Below, piece by piece: positions 34,250 to 47,375 of a stretch of 64,000 nucleotides of DNA (positions are counted from its first letter, which is position 1; each line of letters starts with the position of its first letter). Under the pieces are notes generated by a model that was given only the letters and a program-made list of their open reading frames with translations, was not told where the DNA came from and searched no databases. Source of the stretch: Lutjanus erythropterus (lineage: Eukaryota > Chordata > Actinopteri > Lutjaniformes > Lutjanidae); the NCBI GenBank assembly GCA_020091685.1, contig CM034604.1, positions 8,041,682 through 8,105,681 on the forward strand. The letters run 5' to 3'. Position numbers and translations under genes: made by a program.

Positions 34250-37200
34250 CACACACCTTGAAAGGTCACAGAGATGTGACCCACTACGTAGCCTACTATT
34301 TTTTATTGAATACAAAAATGCATCTTTAATTTTTGTAGATACAGGCCTTCTATAAATTGTGATTTTAGTTAATGTGCAAATCTAATTTTGACAACTTCAG
34401 AGCAGACAAAGTCTTGGGCACATAGAGGCCAGCTAATTTTCTAACATGTAGGGCAGCCTGTATGACACTGCATTGCATTCTCCACTATAAAACATCCTAG
34501 AGGGAACCTTATCATGTTTTATCCACTGGAGAGGCACCCAGAGGAAACTTCATCACACTGGGCCACCCTAGAGGACACTGCAGGCCCTTGAGTGACTGAC
34601 TCAGATCGCCACTTCAGAAACATTCCTATGTTTAAAAAAAGAACTGGCATAAAATTAAATGTTGCTACTTGCTATAACCTGTGAAAAGGCATTGTTTTCT
34701 TTTCTTTTTTTGGTAAATTAGTCAGTAGCAATCTATTGTATTCCACAATTAAATGTTTATTCTACATATTTTTTTTAATTATTGAATTAATGGAATGCTC
34801 TCTTATTTTCTGTGGCTTTTTTTTTTTTTTTTTTTACATATATGCAATCAGATTATGACCATCAGTGCATTTCGATAGCTTTCTCTTTGAGCCCTGTACT
34901 TTCTCAATATAATAGCCTAGGTCAAGGGTTTTCAAGGTCTAAGACCCTAACCCCCTCAACAACTGAGCCAAGATAGGCTAATATTTCTGTTTGACATAAC
35001 TTCAGATAACACCAAATACATAGAAAAGATTTGTCCTAAGGTATTTATTAGTTTCTCAATCTGGGAAAGTGGGAAGTGTGTGTGTATATGTGTGCTCCAT
35101 AACCGTTTCACACCACAGCCTCCACTTTGGCTAAAGCATTTCACTTAGTAGCTCAGATCCACTGTTAGTGGAGATTATGACCTTGTCTTATAGCTTGCAC
35201 TGACATAAATTATGTTAGTAACATGTAATAATGTCCGAGATGTATCTATTTGAATTAAAATACAAGATCTCCATGTGCTTGAGTCTAAAATGGATTGAGT
35301 AATGTTACCTATACTCCTTCAATTTGTGCTCACATGATTACATTTGTTTTATGGTTAGCTAGATACAGCGGGTGGCTCATTTTTGACCCAAAACCAAATT
35401 TCTAAGGATCAGTGTTTTCAGGAATGTCTCAGCACTCAGTGGTGAAAAATGTCCCCCCCACCCCCCGACCATTACGTCACCTGTTCAGGTTTGACTGGTT
35501 GTATCGGAAACTGTTTTGCTGTTGGAAATCTCACCCAAATACATAACAAAGAATGTGTGATGTAATACCTGAAACTACAAAACTGACAAACCTGATACTC
35601 GTGATAAGAGGGGACTTTACAACAGGAGACTGAACTGGAGATGCTGGGACTGGTGTCATATACTGGGACAGAATACAGCTTAAATAGGACACTGTTGTGT
35701 TGGAGAATACCTGTGCTATTTCATAAGCCATGCATTTTAATTGACATAAAAAGTCAAATGGTTTGTTAATAACTAGAGGGTGTTAGGAGTGTGAGATAGG
35801 AATACATTACTCTATCCAGTGAAATCAGTAGGTCGGGATATAGTGTATTTTATGGGAAGTCAGCTGACAGAGAGTGCATGAATAAAACAACCACACAGGA
35901 ACCCAGTGAACTAAAGTAAATTATGACATTACTGCAAAACTCTTAAAAAAGACATTACAGTCTAATATAAATGGTTATCTTGGCCAGTAAAATGTTGTTT
36001 GAGATTGATCTTTTTATGAATTAATGAAAAAGTACATTAGCATATCTTGTAGACTTCAGAATGGTATTTAAAGGAGAGCGGGGTACAGTATTCTATGTCA
36101 GAAGCAACATTAACTGCATTAATCTGTACATTATATCATATTATTACATGGCTTTTTAAAATATTTCATTCTGATTGGTCAATTACAGCATTCTAAGGTG
36201 TATTATTTCTGTATAACAGACCGTTGTTATCTGTAACAGACCTTTACAGAACAGACTTTCGGTATGGACGCAGTTCTGATCATAAACTGTGGAGGAGCGA
36301 TAAAATCATTTTTAAATTAATATTTTGTATCAAATTATTGACAGACTCCTCACTGGCACCCTGAAGACACAGCATGACTCCCCTGTGACAGCCTCCCTTC
36401 ACTCATTTAAATGTATTATTTTTTATAATAATCCTTTGCATGTTTAAGTTTGAAGTTGTTTTACAGTACATTTTGTAATGTAAATGAAATATGAAATATA
36501 TGCACTTTTTACACCAGCTTATTCTGGACTAAATAAATTGCGATATAAATTGTGATTGTGGAGTCAAAATTGGATTGAACTGCCTCAGCCACACGACTGT
36601 CACATGACTGTCAGTGAAAGTGAAAGCTTGAATACAGCAGTTTATCAAAGTACAGTTTTTCTTTTCATGCTACAACACTGTGAGAAGATTGAATGCAAGT
36701 AGTGAGCTGTTATTCAATGTGACATTTTCTCTTTATAATCCCCCGCAGGCTATTAGGCTCCACTCATGGTGAATGAAGGGCCATCTCTGTCTGTGGGCCT
36801 GTTGTTGCTGACTGAGGCAGCTGGACCACTTCCTCCAGATAACACAAACAGACAGGGCGTGTGACCCTCCGAGAGAAACCATCACACCGCCTGAAATAAT
36901 TCGGCATTCAAATCATGTGGTCTGAATCGCAGTTCAGGGAGCATCTCCGCTTCCAGTAAATGGTGTTCGTGAATACAGTGATATGTGTCAATATTTTCCA
37001 AGAATTTTACCAGGAAGATTCAGAACGCAGTGCTGCTGGAATTCATGTGGATCAGACAGACATCAATCTGAAGGAAAATCAAATGTGTTTGAACATCTAT
37101 GTGCATTTTACAGCATTTATTATGTTAGTGTACACTGCAGAGGAAATTTACAAAAGTTACAAACACTATTACCCCATTTTGTGAATCTATTCTAAATTTA

Positions 37201-37370
37201 AAGACCCCGCCCCCACATGAAAAAGTTTTAACCTTGTCAACATGTCCATGTGGTGTTTTTCATGTGTTACAAGACATATCAAGAGAGAAATAAGCAGCAA
37301 ACACCATGTCTGAGCATTTCATTCTTTGAAACTGCAGGGCAGTCTCAAAAGAACAGATTCAGTCAGGCTG
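34250..37370. other. gene-free stretch
   Basis: No exon, RNA gene or clear element is supported. A C-rich run lies near 35452-35467, and the remainder is AT-rich unique-looking sequence. Confidence 0.35.
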
Positions 37371-37390
37371 GGTTTATGACGTCATAAACC
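37371..37390. promoter_or_regulatory. 20-bp perfect palindrome centred on a consensus CRE
   Basis: GGTTTATGACGTCATAAACC reads identically on both strands and contains TGACGTCA, the full CREB/ATF site, at 37377-37384. A CCAAT box follows (about 37398). No gene is recognised nearby, so function is unknown. Confidence 0.6.
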
Positions 37391-38499
37391 TTAGGAACCA
37401 ATCCCGTTAATCTGTGGGGTGGCGCTATAGATATCATTAGCAGCGATGCCCAACCCACAGGAGAAGCTGGACATGGTTAGTTACCATGATTAGCTAACAA
37501 AACAGAGGAGAAGCCAGGTGTAGCTACTTTGAGGTGGGAGTGGGGGGGTGGAAACATATCAGACACAATTTATCACTTCTTGCAGAGCATTTTATATTGT
37601 TTAAAACATGACTGGAGGTGGACTTTAAAGGTAAGCAAACTTAAACAAAACAGAATAGATTATAGACCTTTTTCACAGCAGCCATTTTGGCATAAATTTA
37701 TAGTGTGAACACAGTCACAATCCGAGTCAGGGCACTGCTACTGCGCATGTTGGCTCAACTGGAAAGGCTCTGCTATGCTAAATGGAACAGGACCTTATAA
37801 GTACAGTATGCAAGTTCTGCCCTACTCGTCTCCCTGAGGCTAAAACAATAATAAAAGTCACAGTTTGATGACAGCCACCATAGCTGATGAAGAGCTATCT
37901 GACATGACTCAGGCTGAAATCATGTGCATCAGTGAGGTCACGTATTAAGTTTTATTCATGTTCTGTTCAGCTTCCTTCCTCACTCTGTGATGTATCCTGT
38001 GTTATCACATAAGTTACAGCAACTAGCAGTGAGCAAGGAAATGGACTGTCACCTCGAATAAGTTACAGATTTCTCTGGCTTTGACTATTGTTGGAATCAT
38101 ACAGAAGTTTCTCCTGACTGGCTTTTTGCCATGTAAAATAAAGGCATTTTAAATTTGTACAAACCCTACAGTGTGCCTTGAATTGTTTGGTTTTTTTTTT
38201 GGTTTTTTTTAATGAGACTGTTTCACTCATGCAATGAGCCCTTAACAAGAAGAATGAACACAAATCACCTGAAGTACCTGAAATGCTTCCATACTGCTCT
38301 TCTGGTGTAATCCAACTCTCCTAAAGACCCAACATGCCAAGCTGACTAAAAAAATGTTATTTACACCAAGTTTTTAGCCTAATTCTTCACTGTAGATCCT
38401 TAGCTTTTAGCCACGTTCACATGCACATGCACACTTTCTGGAGTGGGTGTGTGTGGTGTCATGGTGTGCAAACTTGGATTACACCAGACAAGCAGCATG
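37391..38499. other. gene-free stretch
   Basis: No exon or defined repeat is seen apart from short T runs near 38190-38212. Confidence 0.35.
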
Positions 38500-38685
38500 G
38501 ATGCATTTTATGTTTTTTATCTGTTGTTTTTTTAACACTTGAAAACAGGTCACCATTCACTTCCATTGTTTGGGAGATTCTGCAACACTGTTTTCCTGTG
38601 AAACTCCAGCAGTGTTTTGTGGACCAGTGAAATAAATCCGGCCCTAATGACTGAATTTTCATTTTTGGGTGAACTATCTCTTTAA
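38500..38685 (+). repeat. dispersed repeat, copy 1 (partner at 57535-57700)
   Basis: The ordered words GGTCACCATTCACTT, TTCTGCAACACTGTTTTCCTG, CCAGCAGTGTTTTGTGGACC and CATTTTTGGGTGAACTATCTCTTTAA recur in the second copy. The end CATTTTTGGGTGAA...TTTAA is a familiar fish repeat terminus. Confidence 0.65.
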
Positions 38686-39555
38686 TAAATAGTAGCATTC
38701 CCAAACGTGTGGCATGATCATATAAAAATTACTATACTACCACATTACAGTCATTCTACATGTGTTGCATATGTGTATATAGGAGTGGTTCGCAATTTTT
38801 TTCTTGCAGGAAAAGTTCTCTCCCCCACCACACAATTTTTATTAATCATTAACAATAATTGGAGGGGAAACTGATAAAAAGGGAAATTGAAATGTTTAAT
38901 TTTCATGAAATAAAGTTTAGGAGGATTGTTTATTTCCCCCACATAGATTCATATTCAGTCAACTTTTTTCATGGCTAATACATGTGTGTGCATAATATTT
39001 ACGGGTGTGTGTGTTTGTAGTCTTTATGAGTGTTTGTGTGCTTATGTGTGTGAATCTGTCCCTCTCTATCTGTGTCTCATGTCCATGTACATGTGTGGGC
39101 GGCGCACAGGTGCGTGGTCAGAGATTAGTGATCGCACGTTTGGTTCGGTTACAGCCACTGTTTCACATGTTGATTAAAGCTTCATTAAACCTTTTTTTTT
39201 CAGTGTGTTTTGATTTCTGTTGGTGGGTCATTCCAAAAAAAAAAAGTGTCCCTGTTACTGACACAGATGAGTCATGAAGCTGAAGTGGAAACCGAAGCCT
39301 CCTTGTGGTTCAGCAGCAGCAAAGCAGATAAATAAACCAAGTTGTTCACTGGTCCTTTTACTGAAAGTGCAACAAAAACAAGCGATGGTGGTCAGATTCA
39401 CCTCGGCATACTTTCAATTACAACTGCAGCACAGCCAGGCTAAAGGAGTCTGGGAAGTGTAGTTTGAGTTTTGTTAAAGTCAATTTGCAACTTTGTCCTT
39501 TGTACTTTTATTGATATAAACCCAGCATTAATGCTTACAGGAACAAAATCAAACT

Positions 39556-39640
39556 ATCCATCCATCTTTAATCTACACTTGCTTTTTGCTTATATGGTCA
39601 CTGGGGCTGCAGCACATCCCAGCATGCTCCAGTTGACAGC
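39556..39640 (+). repeat. RTE-type LINE tail remnant
   Basis: ATCCATCCATCTTTAATCTA followed by GGTCACTGGGGCTGCAGCAC and ATCCCAGCATGCTCCAG corresponds to a common teleost LINE or SINE end, by memory. No coding part is attached. Confidence 0.5.
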
Positions 39641-40424
39641 TGGAACAACCAGTAACACATCATTTTATAGCTCCCATTATTTCCTGAATCATTTCCTGGA
39701 AAAGGAAGTGACATATTAATTCAAATTCCCAAAATAAGCACACTGATGCACTTCAAATTGCCCCCCTTAATCAAATCTCTTATCAATAACATTTCAGATT
39801 CAGTGAGCTCATAACCCTAATGTTGCATTCTCCATCCTGGAGAGCCAAGGTGACTCCTTAATTGCAAAATAACACACTTATGATTGTTTTATCAGCTGGA
39901 TGTTTAATCACCTTTCCAAACTTTATGAGAATTTGTTATACACTTTAATTTGGACCAGTCCAGCTGGCTTCTGGTGGACGGTTTCTCATGGGAACAAACT
40001 GTGTATGTTGTAAATTAAAGTCAAAACATGTTTATATCTCACAGTTTACGCTGTTTATCTGTATACTGTAAATATCATAAATTTGGCCATAGTTTGTTTG
40101 AATGTCTCACAGAACCAGGACCTTTTCAGTCTGGTGTGTTTAGTTGGAGTTTGTCTAACATAAAGTTAAACCTCACTGAGATATAACCAGAATTAAAATC
40201 ACTACATGTAGGATAACATACTATACATTTACTTTTCTGTGAACTACTTTGTGGCAAACAAAAAGAGCATACTGTATATTGCATAGCTCATATAATATTC
40301 CTTTTTTATTGTAATAACAGTGTCTTTGGACATTTTTATATTCTGTCACCTTCATCAAATGATCAAGCCCAGTTTGCAAGAAAAGTGCTACAGTATTTCA
40401 GCACTTTTCTACCAGGAATCTGGA

Positions 40425-40760
40425 ATCACCAGAGGCCCCGTGATACAATATTACATACAATATTACTTTTTTTTAACTTTTTAAACATTTTGCTCAATAT
40501 TGTAATAACTGATATTAAAATATAATGCAATTTATTACTTTTTTCAACTGCAAATTTTGTCCTCAAAATAAAAACTTCTGTTTAATTTAAGAAAATAATG
40601 TTTTCAGTCTGTTCATCTCACTTTAATCATTTTTATCGCCTCAAAATAGGCTTGTCAGGCAGACAGACAGAAAACCTCTGATGACCTCAACAGAAAAAAC
40701 TCAGCACCATCTGGTGGACTGGAGCCCACATCTGTCAAAGTCAGAGGAACTATATGAAAA
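40425..40760 (+). repeat. dispersed repeat, copy 1 (partner at 45540-45880)
   Basis: AGAGGCCCCGTGATACAATATT at the start and CTGATGACCTCAACAGAAAA, then CAGCACCATCTGGTGG, near the end recur in order in a second copy 5 kb to the right, with AT-rich filler between. Confidence 0.6.
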
Positions 40761-41571
40761 TTTGAGGACAGAAATACTGAATTTACTGTTATTATTATCA
40801 TTATTATTATTATTGTTGTTACACATATAGCATATGGGTCTGCAGGACCCCAAACAATGAGAAAATAGAGCTTTGTTTACCAAAACATTTCCAAGGTATC
40901 CCATGATCAAAAGTTGTAATAACTGCAGAAAATCCAGATAAGATTATTTGTACAGTTTATCATGGCTGCTGACAGGAAGAAGCTTCCTGGAAGAGCGAGT
41001 CAAACTGCTCTACAGTTTGACTTTGCATTGAATGAAAACTAACATGCTGCTTTCAACAAATGTGTCATAAAAGATTAAAGCTTGTGTTTGTTGTGCTTAA
41101 TGTTTTGATCATAACAGGTACCGGGATAAACTGATCAAAATACAGAAGAGAAAGAAGAAAACGCAAATGGAAAATTTTGAGAACCTTATTCTCTTTTTTT
41201 CTCCATATTTGCAACAAACAGCTTCATAAATCACCATGTGAGGATTTGGCCACTGAGTGGCTCTGCTCAGCACGAGTGAGAGGCAGTTCACTTTGAGTTC
41301 ACTCCCAAAGCAGTTCAAATATACATTCAGTCATATAAGACATATTGAAGACATGTGAACGGGACACTGATAAACTATCCGAAGCTTGATCACAGGGGCC
41401 ATGACTCTAATAAATACTAATGCTTACCTATGTGTTGTCTAGATTTGGAAAAGTTCAGTAAGATTTACAACCTACAAATCAAACCAGACCCTGAGAAACT
41501 AAAAGCTCATCTAACCTAAACCTGAAAAACTACTAAATGGTCCCAAGACATTTAGGCATCAGTCTAAACAT

Positions 41572-42385
41572 CAGTGGTGGAAAGAGTTCTGAAAATCTGT
41601 ACTCAAGTACAAATACTGTTACATTGCTAAAATATTACTCAATTACAAGTAAAAGTACTGGTGTTAGAAATATACTTCAGTAAAAGTACAAAGTATTTGT
41701 CTCAAAAACTACTCAGAGTATTAGTTACTTTTAACCGTTGATGTCACAGTCTCCAAACTAGGGTTGCAAGTTTTGTGCGATTTTCCTGATTCAGTAGTTG
41801 AAAATGCTAACAACTGATTAGTCATTAATAATTTATCAGATACAAAACACTTTTTTTGCTAATTTCTTTTTTCTGCATTTTTCTTTCTCATTTTAAGTCT
41901 AAGTTGAAGTTTCCTAGTTCAACAAATGTCCAGACAAAACAATGTCAAATGAGGTGCAGTTACTGCCATAACTATTGATTAAATATCAATGAATAGATTT
42001 CTAATTGGTTAACTTTTTAATGGCAATTAATCGATTGATGATTAATCATTGACATCCTTACTCCAAATGTGTGCTGCGCCATGATTTTGTTTTGTTTCTC
42101 ATTTGTGTGTCTTTGTTTTCATTGGCCCATTTGTGATCAGATCACCTGATTGGTTAGAAAAATGCAGACGAAAGATTTGGATATTTATTATTCAAATTGC
42201 CCTCAGTACTCAACTATGATTTTGAAAGTAACTAAGTAGATTACATGGTGAAATGAATACTTAAGTACAGGTAAAAGTACAGACTTGACAATGTACTCAT
42301 AAAAATATAAGTACCCCAAATAACTACTTAATTACAGTAATTTGAGTATTTTGTAAGTAGTTACTCTCACCCCTGCCAAACACTG
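41572..42385. mobile_element. hAT-type non-autonomous element, diverged
   Basis: The left end is CAGTGGTGGAAAGAGTTCTG, followed by ACTCAAGTACAAATACTG. The right end is CCCCTGCCAAACACTG, preceded by GTAAGTAGTTACTCTCACC. The termini share CAGTG and ACT/AGTA words but differ more than in the 6808-7734 copy, and the flanks show no convincing duplication. Confidence 0.55.
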
Positions 42386-43159
42386 GTTAAATATGGAAGA
42401 TATAAATACAGACATATGGCAAGAAGAAATAACAACGCAGTTTAAATGGATTTCAGAGTAGAGTAACTGGTTTAGAAGTCCCAGTTGTTTATGGTGGTTA
42501 AGCTTTGACATATTTTGATTGTAACTGCTGCCTGAAGCTCTTTCTACACTTTCTATTATCGATCTCATTTGATATTTATCTTTTGAAAAAGGGGTGAGGG
42601 TGCTTCTTTAAGGTTTCCTGTCTATGTATATTCCAGTAAAACATTCTTTATTGCAGTCTTAAATGTTCTTCACATTAGTTTGTCCGTATTTCTACATTTC
42701 CCAGGCTTTAGTTGTACCCAGGCAGCCCCAGTCCCATTGCAGCGGGGTGGGGGGGTTTCTCATGTCCTGCAGTGAGCCCCTCGTGTAGCATCAACAGTCC
42801 TCTGAGTCTCCGCCAGGAAATCTTCCCACACTGCTTTGCCTTCTGCTAACTCACTCACCACACACACAAGACTGAAACATTTTAACTCTAAAATATTGAA
42901 TTTATTTCACTGCTTATTGCTTCCCCTGATTTGTAGAATATTTGCCTGCTTGGTCTTTCTGAACGGATTCCTGCTAAATGAAAAACAGTTTCAGAACTGT
43001 TTCTTGGTTCCTGTCCTTGCAGGAAGAAGCTGTCAGTCCTCATCTGTGGCCCACATGATGGGGAGAGTGTTGAGACTGTGCCATGGCTGAGGGAGCCTGC
43101 AGCACATGCACACAGACAGTCCATGGACACAAAAATGTCTTTATAAGGGCATTCAAGGG

Positions 43160-44272
43160 CAGGTTTGGGGTAGTAGCAGATTAAATGTAACTGGATTATG
43201 TAATCAGGATACCAAAAAGGTAACTGTATTCCATTACTGTTACAAAAAAATAGAATATAGGATGTAATTTGTAAAAATGTGAAAAATAAAAATGATATAC
43301 TACCATGTGCAGTGTGCAACATATTGCATCACTTCACAAATATTACAACACCACTCTGGTCTCAGTGAATTTGACAGTCAAAAAAAAAAAAAAAGCTTTA
43401 TTTGGTGGAAGTTTCACCATCATTTTGTCTCCGGACCAACTGCTAATGTTAGCTAGACAGACCGACTGCTAACATTAGCAACACAGGCCAACTGCTTACG
43501 TGAACTACACAGACCAACGGTGAACCTTACAAAGACTAGCCGCTAACTTAAGCTACACAGGCGAACCACTAACTTTAGCTACACAGGCCAACAACTAACT
43601 TTAGCTACACAAACCAACCCGCTAATATAAGCTTCACAGACCAACCGCTAACTTAAGAGACACAGACCAACCACTAATGATAGCTACATGGACATGTCGC
43701 TAACACTGCACAGACCAACTGCTAAATTAAACTACAAAGGCCAACCGCTACCTTTAGCTACACAGGCAGCCACTAAATGAAGCTACACAGGCCAACTGCT
43801 AACGTTAGCTACACTGAACTCCAATTAGCTACTTAACCTGACAATACTGCTACTACTACTACTACTACTACTGCTAAAAATATTTTTGGACGGTAGGTGG
43901 TGATACTGGTGACTAAAATTGTGTCTCTTTGTCAATAAGTTTATGTCCATTTATTTGAATTTTGAATATGAAGTGCAACATTAACAAATATACCATTACT
44001 TTACAAAGTACATTTAAATGTGCATAATTACCGTTATTAATCTAAACATGCATTAACACATAATAGGAATTAATATCTGGACAAACGATTAAAGAAGCTA
44101 ACCTTGAATATAAAACATTATATTTAACTGTATTTGGTATCCAAAAAGTGATCCAAAAGTGACAGAAAGTAATCAAGTTACATTACTTTAACATTGTGAT
44201 ACTTGAATTAGGTTACTGATGACATTTTTAACAGGTAATTAGTAACTGTATCAGAATGCATTTTGAAAGTAA
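43160..44272. mobile_element. inverted-repeat element enclosing a minisatellite
   Basis: The left part has GGGGTAGTAGCAGATTAAAT, TGTAATCAGGATACCAAAAA and GGTAACTGTATTCC. The right part, reverse-complemented, has CAGGGTTACTTTC, then GTTACTAATTACCTG and GGATCACTTTTTGGATACCA. This is the pattern of a common fish element with AGTAACTGTAATC ends. The central third is the tandem array at 43433-43818. Limits are approximate. Confidence 0.5.
43433..43818 (+). repeat. 26-bp minisatellite built on CTAACTTTAGCTACACAGGCC
   Basis: About 15 diverged copies of a 26-bp unit are present. The consensus is close to CCGCTAACTTTAGCTACACA followed by GACCAA or GGCCAA. First and last units contain the palindromic word GCTAAYRTTAGC. 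A short TAC repeat follows at 43850-43872. Confidence 0.85.
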
Positions 44273-45539
44273 CCCTGTTGAAGGGTATGTGCTGTTTTCT
44301 TTTAATTCTCTGAGTCACATTAAAAAATGTCTCACTTCCCTTGTTGTTGAAAACAAAACTAAAATCATCACTCATCATGCTTTGTTAGTTTTGGCATTTT
44401 TTAGTTTTCATGAGAGTGTTCCTGTTTTTGTGTGTGAGTGTGATTAATGTGTGTACTTTACCTCAGGGAGGGGTTGAAGGCACGCAGACATCTGTGCAGA
44501 GACCGAGGGTGCAAAAATACAGAATGTCACAGACTCTGTGTCGATTATAACATCTGACATAATCCGTGTTCTCGCTTCTTTTTCTTTTAGCCAAGGTTGG
44601 AACTAAAACCATATCGCTTGTGTGCCTTTACTCACTAGTGATTATGCTCGGGCCTCTCTGTGTGTTCTCTGTATACAGAAAACAGCAAAACTGTAAAAAA
44701 GCAGCTGCAAACAAACCTACGAAAGCTCAGAGGAGGGAAATACTAAAATACATTTACAGTATTTAAGTATTACACTACAAATTTGTGGTGCTTGCACTGT
44801 ACTTGAGTATTTCCATTTTTTGAGACCGAGCTTCATTTCAACACACAATAAATAAGTTCTGCCTCAATCAAAGCAATAACAGAAGTATTTTGATGTCATT
44901 GTGAAGTATCACAGGTTCATGGAAGTTCTTTTCTTCATTGATAAACAACCACTATATTCAATTTATTTAACATGACTTAGAAATTATGTTCACAGACAAG
45001 GTAACAAAACCCCCAAACCACTTTTTTTCAGCTGAAAGCCAGTGTATATGGGTATCTAATAGTGTTTTTTGATTCAGGTCCAAAGTATTTTATTTCTACA
45101 TGTTGTGTTACAAATATGCATAGTGGCTGCCCTCTACTGGTTATAACCTGGCTATTACAGTTGAATTTTGCACTTGAAGTTTATACTAACTTAACCTGAC
45201 CTAATCTAACCTTCAGCTTAGTATTTTCCAATTTTGGCGCTTTTGATGGCCTTTAGATGCTCCACCAGACTTTATTCTGACCTTTGAGTCATGAAAAACA
45301 GGACTATGGTACTGTGGTTAGATTAAAGTCAGATTTAAGTAGAAATTCTACAGGCAGATACAGCAACGTCTTCTTGACTATCCAACTTAAAACAACTTAA
45401 CAGTGCATACAAATACTGACACTGCCCCACAAACACCACAACCGACACACAACACACAACAGAAAATAATTTAATAAATGATATAACATAGAACTAGACA
45501 TTTTTTTAAATTTCAGTGCAGAAAAGGTTACATATTATG

Positions 45540-45880
45540 TTATCATCAGAGGCCCCACAATAGAATATTATCATATTAAGTCACAATATGATATCATAGA
45601 GATTTAAAAAAAAATGTATTACCTTTTTTCAGTTACAAATGAAGGAAAACTTTGCCAGAATCTGTTTAATCTAATAAGAAAAAGTTTCACTTCAGTTATT
45701 TTTATCACAGTAAAGTACGATTGTCAAGCATACACTTTGACCAACATTTTCACAAAAACCTACCAATCCAGCTGATCATGACCTCCGCTGACCTCACCAG
45801 AAAATTAAAAAAAACAAACATTCAGCACCATCTAGAAAAGGGAACTGACTTGATTATTCTGGTACCAGAATTTTCAGTAT
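45540..45880 (+). repeat. dispersed repeat, copy 2 (partner at 40425-40760)
   Basis: ATCAGAGGCCCCACAATAGAATATT, then GTATTACCTTTTTTCAGTTAC, TGACCTCACCAGAAAA and CAGCACCATCT match the order of the first copy. Confidence 0.6.
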
Positions 45881-46599
45881 TAATGATTTGTATATTAAAA
45901 GATTAATACTTGGCATCCATGTGTTGATGCAACACGTGATTCTACCACAGTATAAAACTGTTCTGTTACAAGAGAAAGCGCTTTTGAAATTCTGCTCAAG
46001 TAAAAGTACATGTACAGCAACAAAATGTTCTTGCAAAATGTGCTTCCAAAGTTTTCACACAATGTAAATGAGCCCTTTCATTGTGTTAAGTTATGGAGCC
46101 TTCAGGGTGCCAAAATATAATTAAAGCTAATGTGTGTGTACTTCCACTTCGTCATTGTGGTTGCTGCTTTTTCTTAATGGGTCTGGCTACTTTCTGCATC
46201 ACTACAATGGTGTAATGTGAAGTATATTAAATGTGAATCTTAATGCTCTTGCTCATCTGTGTTAGCAGCTTGGCATTAAAATATTACAGATCATCACATT
46301 TGCAGAGGCATTTACATCGAGCCGGGTGATTGATCATCTGAATTTCTTAGTCCCAGGTGCAGAACTATGCCTGCCTTTACAACAGTCCGCATTATCAAAA
46401 CCACACTTTGTAATAAAATGTGCGGTTGCCTGCTGTTTACAGGTTTTGGACAGCATTGTGCTGAATTGCATTCTGTGCAGCTAAATCGGAGAAGACTAAA
46501 ACATGAAGTGCACGCTGGTTAAACAGAGGATTGGAGTCTTTTTCTGTCACAATAATCAGTCATAAACGCTCTAAGCAAAGACATGATAACTGATTTTAG

Positions 46600-46885
46600 A
46601 AGACATACTCACATGAAGTCATCACCCTTAGAGATCAGACAGGAATGTGTACAATCTTACAAATATCTTGGGACAAGTATTGATTTAAAACGGAACTTTA
46701 AAGGGAGAAGTTTGAGGAAACTGAACTGATCTTTTTCTTTGGTGTCATGGTTTGGAAACCTGTCTTCTAAAGAACAGAGGCTCTGAACTGAATCAAACTG
46801 TAAAATGGTCTCCACCATCATCACTACCATACCAGACAGTTACAGCTTATAACCAAGGAAACTAAAAAAAAAAAAAAGGAAGTGT
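46600..46885 (+). pseudogene. LINE reverse-transcriptase C-terminal remnant
   Basis: Translated piecewise, the segment gives VQSYKYLGTSID, then LRKLN and SLVSWFGNLSSKEQRL, with internal stops and frame shifts. This is the YKYLG...WFGNL block that follows the catalytic core in L2 and related non-LTR retrotransposons. The piece is short and dead. Confidence 0.65.
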
Positions 46886-47149
46886 CATTGCATCACAAAA
46901 GAACATTTTATGCTCTGCTTGGTGCCAGACTTTGCTGCCAGTTTTATTGAGGCCTATGGGAGATGTGTAGAGAGGCACACTAAAATACACCCAACATATC
47001 TACATTTTCTTTGATGAAGAAATGCTTCCACAAATGAAAGAACACGCCTCAACATTTTAGCTAATGTTGTCTTTTACAGCCTCTCTTCAGATATCAAGTC
47101 CAGATGAGGGTTCTGTATAAATATATCATTAACTAACTCAAAAAGTGAA

Positions 47150-47375
47150 TTAAGTTACTTGATAATACTTTCTATAAATGTCATCATGTCTATAATGCAT
47201 TACAAGCACAAAATAAAGAATTATAATGCCGCTTTAGCCTTTATAAAACTCACTGTAAATGCTTATAAGCATTCATGACAACTTTTAACAAAGTTTATGA
47301 AGTATTATAAGTGGTAGACATAAGTTGAGCATTCATAATTCTTTATAGCTCCATGCCAAAGTGTCAACGGGGTTT
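47150..47375. repeat. dispersed TATAA-rich repeat
   Basis: CTATAATGCATTACAAGCAC, AATGCTTATAAGCATTCATG and GAGCATTCATAATTCTTTATAG, ending near CCAAAGTGTCAAC, are typical of a widespread fish repeat with ATAATGCATTATAA words. Confidence 0.5.

Noticed and set aside
41572..42385. 8-bp target duplication for this hAT-like element
   Set aside because: The flanks CTAAACAT and GTTAAATA agree at too few positions.
43433..43818. Regular repeats considered as a CRISPR array
   Set aside because: Units are diverged and contiguous with no unique spacers, and the host is a vertebrate; it is a minisatellite.
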